A stretch of 10,711 nt of DNA from an uncultured Microbacteriaceae bacterium (GTDB lineage Bacteria > Actinomycetota > Actinomycetes > Actinomycetales > Microbacteriaceae), in contig CALUAU010000070.1 in assembly GCA_943914115.1 (NCBI GenBank), positions 1-10,711 of the forward strand. The letters run 5' to 3'. Under the pieces are notes generated by a model, which worked only from the letters and a program-made list of their open reading frames with translations, had not been told where the DNA came from and did no database searches. Of the stretch, positions 6,683 through 10,711 are shown piece after piece; the stretch's first letter is position 1; the number at the start of each line of letters is the position of its first letter. Position numbers and translations under genes: made by a program.

Positions 6683-7672
6683 TCACACATCGAAACGATC
6701 GCTCAGCGTGACCTTCGCGGCCTCCGAAAGGTCGGCCAGCGCCTTGTTCTGGGCTGCCTTGTCGCCGGGGAAGGCCAGCGGCACAACGGCACGAGCGTCC
6801 ACTGCCGCGAGGCGCTTGGACACCTTCACAAGATCGACATCGTTGTGACAGCGCCGGGCGTGCTCGCTCAACGTCTGATCGTTGCCTAGCCGGTAGCGTT
6901 CATGCAGCGCGTCGGCCGTCGTCACGATCCAGCTCTGAGCTTGCGCCGGACTAAGGTTACGCACGTCGCGCGCCTCGTCCACCGCCTGCAGGGCCGCCGC
7001 CGCGCGCTCGACTCCCGCGGCCCCGCGAGAGTCGTAGAACACGCGGCCATCACGGTTCTGCACCGCAACACGATCCACGGCATCGGATGCTGCCAGCTCC
7101 CGAACCGTCTCACGAACGTTCGCGGCCGCCTCATCATGCGCCCCGCTCGGCGTCCAACGCCCCGCCCCGAAGTCCCTGACCTGTTCGACGTACCGCGAAA
7201 CAGTGGCCGCCCGCGAAACCTCCAGCGGCACAGCGACAACACGTAGCTCCGTCTCATACCCGGCCGCCTTGAACGCCTCGAACTCGCGGCGCAACATCCC
7301 CGCGTCGCACAACGTCGTCTCAACGACAGCGCTACTCCCCCGTTCGCGCAGATACTCGTTTGCCTTGCCAACCCACTGCCCCGACGCCTGACTCGTGACA
7401 TTGGGCATGCGCAACGGGTCTTCCCTCATCAGCACTTCATAGTCTGGATGAAACTGGCGCAGCTCGTCACCGTTGATGACAACCGCGCCGGGAATCTGCC
7501 GCTGGATATCAGCCACCACGCCACCCTTGCCCGCTCCCGGCTGTCCACCGACCGAGACGAAACGTGGCGGTGCCGAGACTCCGGTACCGCCACGTTGGGG
7601 TTCGATGTAGTCGGGAACGACCCGCCGCTCAAACCGGGCCTGCAACTCGTGCGGGCTGAGCCGTTCGCTCAT
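6683..7672 (-). CDS. Zeta-type toxin (UDP-N-acetylglucosamine kinase family)
   Basis: Zeta/PezT toxins phosphorylate UDP-N-acetylglucosamine and so block cell-wall precursor synthesis. This 329-residue protein has the family layout: SVGGQPGAGKGG P-loop (40-51), NGDELRQFHPDY (67-78) with the presumed catalytic Asp69, the VVETT strand (116-120), Arg-containing helices around 154-172, and a helical C-terminal extension (about 230-329) as in actinobacterial members. The P-loop is unusual: Lys49 is followed by Gly-Gly, where a Ser/Thr that helps bind Mg is normal, so activity may be altered. The start at 7672 is chosen because its ATG overlaps the antitoxin stop (ATGA) and removes a 13-residue extension inside the upstream gene. 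The arrangement, antitoxin first and then toxin with overlap, is the usual toxin-antitoxin operon. Confidence 0.88.
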   Translation of the reverse strand: MSERLSPHELQARFERRVVPDYIEPQRGGTGVSAPPRFVSVGGQPGAGKGGVVADIQRQIPGAVVINGDELRQFHPDYEVLMREDPLRMPNVTSQASGQWVGKANEYLRERGSSAVVETTLCDAGMLRREFEAFKAAGYETELRVVAVPLEVSRAATVSRYVEQVRDFGAGRWTPSGAHDEAAANVRETVRELAASDAVDRVAVQNRDGRVFYDSRGAAGVERAAAALQAVDEARDVRNLSPAQAQSWIVTTADALHERYRLGNDQTLSEHARRCHNDVDLVKVSKRLAAVDARAVVPLAFPGDKAAQNKALADLSEAAKVTLSDRFDV

Positions 7673-7935
7673 GCAGCGAGCTCGGGAGCGTGAACCGGCA
7701 TAGTCGCCCACAGCTCGCGCAGCTCCGCGCGTTTCGCCTCCACAGCGCTCTGACTGTGGGCGTCCACCGCGCGCACCTGACGGCGCAGCTCGATCCCGGC
7801 ATTGCGCCAGTGCACAGCACTAGCCGACTGGCCCGCCTCATCCGCCCAAGCGTTGTACCGGCCCCCGATCCTCGTCGCTAGCTCAAGCATGGCGTCGTAA
7901 CTCATGGGGTTGAAAACCTGGTCGGTATGAGTCAC
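7669..7935 (-). CDS. Putative antitoxin of the zeta toxin
   Basis: This small protein is encoded directly upstream of the zeta toxin, and its TGA overlaps the toxin ATG by 4 bases. From GTG 7935 it has 88 residues and is probably all-helical (SYDAMLELATRIGGRYNAWA, then a basic/acidic helix around EAKRAELRELWA). I chose the GTG at 7935 because GGAGG precedes it by six bases. The in-frame ATG at 7980 would add 15 residues but overlaps the likely promoter -10. By position and size it should act like epsilon/PezA-type antitoxins, binding the toxin and covering its nucleotide site. I see no helix-turn-helix, so if the operon is autoregulated the mechanism is unclear. The sequence alone does not place it in a named family. 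Confidence 0.72.
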   Translation of the reverse strand: MTHTDQVFNPMSYDAMLELATRIGGRYNAWADEAGQSASAVHWRNAGIELRRQVRAVDAHSQSAVEAKRAELRELWATMPVHAPELAA

Positions 7936-7978
7936 CTTGCGCCTCCGATCTTGTTCAGCCAGTGCGGCCACCGCATCC

Positions 7979-8027
7979 ATCGTACCGCGGCGGCCAAAAC
8001 GGTAAAGAGCAAGTTTTGGCGGCCGCG
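7979..8027 (-). promoter_or_regulatory. Promoter and overlapping palindromic operator of the toxin-antitoxin operon
   Basis: On the minus strand TTTACC (8006-8001) and TACGAT (7984-7979), 16 bases apart, resemble -35 and -10 boxes. Transcription would start near 7972, about 37 bases before the antitoxin GTG. The -35 box lies in the 12-base loop of a large inverted repeat with arms at 7986-8000 and 8013-8027 that pair at 14 of 15 positions. A regulator bound to both arms would cover the -35, so this is a good candidate operator. Confidence 0.55.
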
Positions 8028-8086
8028 AGGTTTCGGCCCGAGTTATGCCCGGTCGAGCGTCGGTGTGTCTCGCTCGCACGGTCGAT

Positions 8087-8258
8087 TCAACAGCCCGGGG
8101 GCCTTCGCGCCAGTGACCGGCAGATCGCCGATTCGATGCCGACGCGCGACCTATCCCGGGCGGCATTCCACCGTCTAATTGATCGCATCGAAGATACCCC
8201 GGTACCGGCTGCGCGGTTCATAGACCGGTTCGGAGTCATCCGCACACCGTCCACGTGA
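8087..8258 (+). pseudogene. 3' stump of a paralogue of the 347-residue protein
   Basis: The frame ending at TGA 8256-8258 encodes IADSMPTRDLSRAAFH and AARFIDRFGVIRTPS, nearly identical to the C-terminus of the protein encoded at 5248-6291. Differences include HRLIDRIEDTPV in place of HHLFDRIENMPL. Clear similarity begins near 8098, and upstream sequence is unrelated and belongs to the toxin-antitoxin segment, so about 85% of the gene is missing. No start codon or ribosome binding site fits a shorter functional gene. Confidence 0.75.
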
Positions 8259-8469
8259 ACGATCACACGGGATCAGTATTCCAAAACCCGGCCGACATTT
8301 CCCCGTGATTCGAGGAGAGTGAGTTGATCTTCGAGCATCGTCGCTGGTTTCAAAGTTCTCGGCATGCTCCCCGCCTTACTACCCAAAAAGAGATCCAGCC
8401 CACTCACGACAGATGTCGCGGCGGGCTGAACTATTAGCCACTAGTTAGTACGTCTAGCATTGTGCCGCT
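8098..8469 (+). repeat. Diverged direct repeat, right copy
   Basis: This is the partner of 6131-6500. It has the same order: C-terminal stump of the 347-residue protein family, stop codon, convergent Abi-like fragment, and the CAGCC/GGCTG dyad (8396-8428). It ends near TAGCATTGTGC at 8465. The scattered substitutions suggest an old duplication, or two related but separately evolved sequences brought together, rather than a fresh tandem duplication. Confidence 0.85.
8273..8365 (-). pseudogene. N-terminal fragment of an Abi-like gene (right copy)
   Basis: This is a minus-strand 30-codon frame from ATG 8365 to TGA 8273, beginning MPRTLKPATMLEDQLTLLES and then RGNV. It is the better preserved of the two copies and closer to the Abi_2 N-terminal pattern. 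It stops where the helix-rich body of an Abi protein would begin, and the following DNA is the convergent stump of another gene. It is a relic, not a functional defence gene. Confidence 0.5.
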
Positions 8470-8603
8470 TGGTAGCAGCGGACCCTCCCCGAACAGTACA
8501 ACTCCAGCAGTCGGATAAGTGTGGCCAGTGATTCGCGCTTCCCGTTGCGTCGGGCTACCGATGCGACAATCAGCGCGTTCGTGTTCGGCGCGAGCGCGCG
8601 AAT
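8454..8603 (-). pseudogene. Coding-like relic, family unknown
   Basis: One minus-strand frame reads IRALAPNTNALIVASVARR and then NGKRESLATLIRLLELYC before a TAG at 8454. It is more protein-like (amphipathic, helix-forming) than the overlapping frame of 8434-8814. There is no start codon, and an in-frame TAG stands immediately upstream. Its end runs into the right direct repeat. It may be the C-terminal remains of a gene, but I recognise no family. Confidence 0.25.
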
Positions 8604-8635
8604 CTAACCGCCCAGCACGCAGGGCGCAATGAGGT

Positions 8636-8666
8636 GGAAATATACCCCCGCGGGCGCGGAGAAGAC
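8636..8666 (-). repeat. Solitary degenerate CRISPR repeat
   Basis: About 1.1 kb beyond the end of the array lies a 31-base sequence matching the array repeat with a 2-base insertion (TA) and four substitutions. It shares two variant features with the terminal repeat at 9736-9764: C in the loop, giving GCGCGGAG, and the ending GAAGAC. Its flank at 8667-8698 also partly resembles the last spacer, including GACGAGC at the repeat-proximal edge. It therefore looks like a relic of an old array end rather than chance. Confidence 0.6.
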
Positions 8667-8813
8667 TGATGACGAGCGCCCCGCCTTCGGATCGGAAGTT
8701 TTCCGGGTTCTTTGTGGTGTCACTCGCTGCGCCTGGTGACAGTGGGCCGCCGGTGGCGGTCCACTTCTTGAGGCTGCGCAGGTGGTCTTCGAGTGAACTC
8801 GGTGGTTGTGCCA

Positions 8814-9296
8814 TTAGGAGTTGTGCGTGATGGCATTCACTGATTTGAGCAGATCTGTCAGCTCTTCCTGATTGATCAGGTCAAGGAAGTACGCATCTTG
8901 GATCGCATCAACGCTGTTGGGTTGGTAGTCGTACTCGTCGAGCAGCGAGTGGGCAGGTTTCCTGGGTGCTTGGATATAGGTGCGGTTGCGGAGCTGGTGA
9001 AGTAGCTCATCATGGTTGATGAGTCCAAGGGCAGCATCTTCGACGATGTCACTGGCGGTGCGTTGACCTTGTGTGGGTTTTGTCGTGCTTGTCTGGCGGC
9101 GCTTGCGGACTGCTCGTGAAATGGTCGATTGGCTCACTCCGAGGTGTCTTGCGGCTTGTGTTTGTGTGAGCGCCTTGGCTTGGGTGAGTTCAGTGATTTC
9201 CGCTACGAGTTTGTCGTTGATGCGGCCGGATAGTTTCTTGAGCTGCGTGAGTTTGTGCAGCTTGGGGTTCTGGGGTTCAAGGGCTGGCTGGGTCAT
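8814..9296 (-). CDS. Small helix-turn-helix DNA-binding protein with duplicated C-terminal motif
   Basis: This 160-residue protein has a helix-turn-helix at residues 43-66 (LTQTQAARHLGVSQSTISRA), flanked by a basic tail (VRKRRQ). The C-terminal half contains two similar segments: 83-104 (DIVEDAALGLINHDELLHQL) and 130-152 (DAIQDAYFLDLINQEELTDL), which suggests a duplicated small helical unit for dimerisation or partner binding. The start at 9296 is well supported by AAGGAG six bases upstream. Its stop overlaps the ATG of a truncated downstream frame. It is likely a transcriptional or plasmid/phage-type regulator; I cannot name the family. Its codons are less GC-biased than the housekeeping genes (many Asn, Gln, Thr), compatible with transfer. 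Confidence 0.7.
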   Translation of the reverse strand: MTQPALEPQNPKLHKLTQLKKLSGRINDKLVAEITELTQAKALTQTQAARHLGVSQSTISRAVRKRRQTSTTKPTQGQRTASDIVEDAALGLINHDELLHQLRNRTYIQAPRKPAHSLLDEYDYQPNSVDAIQDAYFLDLINQEELTDLLKSVNAITHNS

Positions 9297-9321
9297 CCTC
9301 AGCTCCTTCCAGCCTCATGTT

Positions 9322-9344
9322 ACTGGCAATTATGCAATTGTGCA
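9322..9344 (-). promoter_or_regulatory. Possible promoter and operator of the HTH gene
   Basis: On the minus strand CATAAT (9334-9329) is a good -10 box placed to give a leader of about 26 bases before ATG 9296. No clear -35 is visible. The box lies within AATT-rich repeated half-sites (GCAATT at 9326-9331 and again at 9334-9339, with TGCA boxes around CAATTG), which could be an autoregulatory operator for the HTH protein. Confidence 0.35.
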
Positions 9345-9489
9345 TGAACGGGGCGTGATTGAGGTGCAGCGAGGGGGCCAGCTAGACCGGAAAGGGACTC
9401 CTAGGACCACCATCGCCGTAATCGCTCGCGAATACGACTTCCTCAGCATCTACGAGCTGGGCATGCTCCTTGGGGTCGACAGTCTCTAG
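9340..9489 (+). CDS. Possible 49-residue protein, or coding relic
   Basis: A plus-strand frame from GTG 9340 to TAG 9489 encodes HERGVIEVQRGGQLDRKG and then TTIAVIAREYDFLSIYELGM, with a plausible mix of residues and a predicted C-terminal helix. It is divergent from the HTH gene. No Shine-Dalgarno is seen, and the start could instead be GTG 9355. I recognise no family; it may be the end of a decayed gene. The rest of the gene-free interval 9490-9601 shows nothing I can support. Confidence 0.25.
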   Translation: MHERGVIEVQRGGQLDRKGTPRTTIAVIAREYDFLSIYELGMLLGVDSL

Positions 9490-9601
9490 CTGTCTCATAG
9501 GCGCGGTGGTGCCGCGCGTGGGAGTGGCAAGAGTCGGGGTTTTCCCTGCTTAGTGGCACGAATACATATTCGACTGCAGTGTGCCGCGCTTACTGAGCTG
9601 C

Positions 9602-9735
9602 TTATGGCGATGGTTCGTAGTGTGTTTCGCTGAACGTCGCTGTGGGGTTTTGCGCGATGACGGCCGCAGCGAGTGCGATGCGCTGGTTTCGTGGCCGGTC
9701 GCTGGGTAGGGGCACTGGCTCGCCGGTGGCGGCTG
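9602..9735 (-). pseudogene. C-terminal coding relic abutting the CRISPR array
   Basis: Directly beyond the distal CRISPR repeat, the minus strand reads AATGEPVPLPSDRPRNQRIA, then LAAAVIAQNPTATFSE and HYEPSP before TAA at 9602. Third codon positions are mostly G or C, as in real genes of this genome. Nothing upstream can be its N-terminus because the array lies there. It is probably the end of a gene truncated when the array's distal boundary formed; its identity is unknown. Confidence 0.3.
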
Positions 9736-10254
9736 TGAAATACCTCCGCGTGCGCGGAGAAGACGACGAGCTCGCGAACCTTTTCAGTTGGAAAGCGGAA
9801 ATACCTCCGCGTGAGCGGAGAAGACAGCGCCTCCCTTCGCGCGATAGCGTCAATCTCGGAAATACCTCCGCGTGAGCGCAGAACACCGGTGGCACTTGCT
9901 GGGTTGGCACACCTTGGTGGAAGAGCGGAGAACACATCGCGCGAGTGCCGGCCACCTCGCTCAGCGGGGAAATACCTCCGCGTGAGCGGAGAACACACTT
10001 TCACGCCTGCGTCGCACACCCATAGTGCGGAAATACCTCCGCGTGAGCGGAGAACGCTCAAGCAACGCATCAACCCAGCCCGCCTTCGTGGAAAAACCTC
10101 CGCGTGAGCGGAGAACACACCATCACAGCCCCACCAGGGCCTTGGCCATGCGGGAAATACCTCCGCGTGAGCGGAGAACACTTGGCCGGTTTCGCCGGTA
10201 GCGATGAACTCCAGAATCATTCTGTGGAAATACCTCCGCGTGAGCGGAGAACAC
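9736..10254 (-). CRISPR. Type I-E-like CRISPR array, nine repeats and eight spacers
   Basis: Repeats of 29 nt start at 9736, 9797, 9858, about 9907 (degenerate), 9968, 10029, 10090, 10153 and 10226. On the minus strand each reads GTGTT, stem CTCCGC, loop TCAC, stem GCGGAG, then an 8-base handle GTATTTCC. That is the layout of type I-E repeats (5 bases, hairpin, 8-base handle), so transcription is inferred to run leftward. Degeneracy at the low-coordinate end (9736 differs at three positions) agrees with the leader being on the right. Spacers, left to right, are 32, 32, about 20 (truncated unit), 32, 32, 32, 34 and 44 nt. Several read as plausible protein-coding fragments on the minus strand, as expected for phage or plasmid targets. 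No spacer matches elsewhere in the window by eye. No cas gene is present. Confidence 0.97.
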
Positions 10255-10300
10255 CCGTTACATTTATTTATAGGTTCTCACCAGAGGATCTGGTCGCTGG
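10255..10300 (-). promoter_or_regulatory. Leader of the CRISPR array (leader-proximal part)
   Basis: Next to the best-conserved end of the array is an AT-rich stretch (TTACATTTATTTATAGG, 10258-10274), the only one in the area. On the minus strand it gives TATAAA, a possible -10 for the pre-crRNA. A dyad CCAGA-gga-TCTGG follows at 10281-10293. How far the leader runs before IS110 sequence begins cannot be told from this window. Confidence 0.5.
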
Positions 10301-10488
10301 CCCTGGTATGGCTTTTTTGCCCTGTCATCGATGATCCGGGGGGGTGTTGCCGCCAGGAGTCCAGGACGCGCGTTGACTGCTGATAGGGACGTGGCCTGAC
10401 TCTTGTCGAGGTCTCTTCGTAACGTGGGTGCCAGCATCGGGTGTCGTGACATCAGCGACCCTGGTACCGCAGAACAAGGGGACCTGTC
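10300..10488 (+). ncRNA. 5' noncoding end of an IS110 element, candidate bridge RNA region
   Basis: IS110-family elements encode a structured bridge (seek) RNA in a noncoding end next to the transposase gene; it pairs with both donor and target DNA. This GC-rich gene-free stretch directly upstream of an IS110 transposase has the right place and size. It contains a palindrome TCATCGATGA (10325-10334) and a TTGACT -35-like box (10373-10378). The left boundary of the element is not visible to me, so the start given is approximate. Confidence 0.4.
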
Positions 10489-10711
10489 ATGACAACCGAA
10501 TACGCAATCACACTAGGACTCGATGTCGGTAAGACCACCCATCATGGATGCGCGCTCACACCCAAGGGGAAACGCGTGTACGACCACGAGCTCCCCCAAG
10601 ATGAGACCGCACTGCGGAAGGTCATCACCGACCTCCAACAGCACGGCCCGGTGCTGGTCGTGGTCGACCAGCCGAACACGATCGGGGCACTGCCAATCGC
10701 TGTCGCCCGTG
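10489..10711 (+). CDS. IS110-family transposase, N-terminal part (truncated by window edge)
   Basis: The first 74 residues are visible. GLDVGKTTHHGCAL (10-23) and LVVVDQPNTIGALP (56-69) are hallmarks of the RuvC-like DEDD domain of IS110/IS1111 transposases, with Asp12 and Asp60 at the expected acidic positions. AAGGGG lies about seven bases before ATG 10489. The element transposes without classical DDE chemistry, guided by its bridge RNA. It points away from the CRISPR array and lies on the leader side, where cas genes of type I-E systems usually sit. Whether it is complete cannot be judged here. Confidence 0.92.
   Translation, partial: MTTEYAITLGLDVGKTTHHGCALTPKGKRVYDHELPQDETALRKVITDLQQHGPVLVVVDQPNTIGALPIAVAR

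Larger units (their letters stand above)
8434..8814 (-). pseudogene. Truncated, probably chimeric reading frame coupled to the HTH gene
   Basis: The ATG at 8814 overlaps the stop of the upstream HTH gene (TAATG), a sign of translational coupling. The first 45 or so residues (MAQPPSSLEDHLRSLKKW, then a Pro/Gly/Ser-rich stretch) may be the start of a genuine partner gene. After that the frame reads through a degenerate CRISPR repeat at 8636-8666 and Arg/Ala-rich sequence, and its stop lies inside the right direct repeat. I read it as a gene start joined to unrelated DNA. Any function of the original partner is unknown. Confidence 0.35.

Noticed and set aside
6540..6848. 102-codon plus-strand frame near the toxin 3' end
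   Set aside because: It is mostly antisense to the zeta gene and of low-complexity composition.
7669..8166. Long version of the antitoxin frame starting at 8166
   Set aside because: The extra N-terminus would cross the operator palindrome and the antisense of the right repeat; GTG 7935 has the ribosome binding site.
9495..10220. A 241-codon minus-strand frame running through the array
   Set aside because: It is the CRISPR array read as protein; the recurring SAHAEVFP and LRSRGGIS strings are the repeat in two frames.
1..10711. tRNA, rRNA and riboswitch genes
   Set aside because: None seen by eye on either strand; this is a weak negative without a covariance search.

Overview
The window looks like a high-GC actinomycete chromosome, probably order Micrococcales and plausibly Microbacteriaceae. 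The support is a SigR/RsrA thiol-stress pair divergent from aroA, followed by rsgA and a HisN-type histidinol-phosphatase. GC-rich codon use, GTG starts and genes without a clear Shine-Dalgarno fit the same picture. The family placement is recalled from gene order and was not tested by a search.

Region 1 (1-5245) is conserved chromosome. On the minus strand are the N-terminal part of a secreted protein (cut by the window edge), an RsrA-like zinc anti-sigma factor and its ECF sigma factor. Divergently on the plus strand run aroA, rsgA and hisN, closely spaced. A sequence matching the SigR promoter pattern (GGAAT, 18 bases, GTT) lies across the first codons of aroA and reads toward the sigma gene, so the sigma factor probably activates itself.

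Region 2 (5246-8470) is accessory. It starts with an uncharacterised 347-residue protein of duplicated architecture. A zeta-type toxin and a small upstream antitoxin gene (minus strand, ATGA overlap) follow, lying between two diverged direct repeats of about 370 bp. Each repeat carries the 3' end of the 347-residue gene and, convergent to it, the first 30 codons of an Abi-like gene. The left copy is joined to the full gene, while the right copy keeps only a stump. This looks like integration of a plasmid-like segment, or an old duplication that the toxin module later entered.

Region 3 (8470-9735) is gene-poor and decayed. It holds one convincing small helix-turn-helix protein with an internal C-terminal duplication, a truncated coupled reading frame, coding-like relics, and a solitary degenerate CRISPR repeat.

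Region 4 (9736-10711) is a type I-E-like CRISPR array with nine repeats and eight spacers, inferred to be transcribed on the minus strand with its leader on the right. The two leader-proximal spacers are over-long (34 and 44 nt) and one internal unit is truncated. No cas gene is present. Where cas genes would usually lie, an IS110-family element begins; its 5' noncoding end is where this family encodes its bridge RNA. Regions 2-4 together form a mobile/defence neighbourhood attached to a housekeeping gene cluster.
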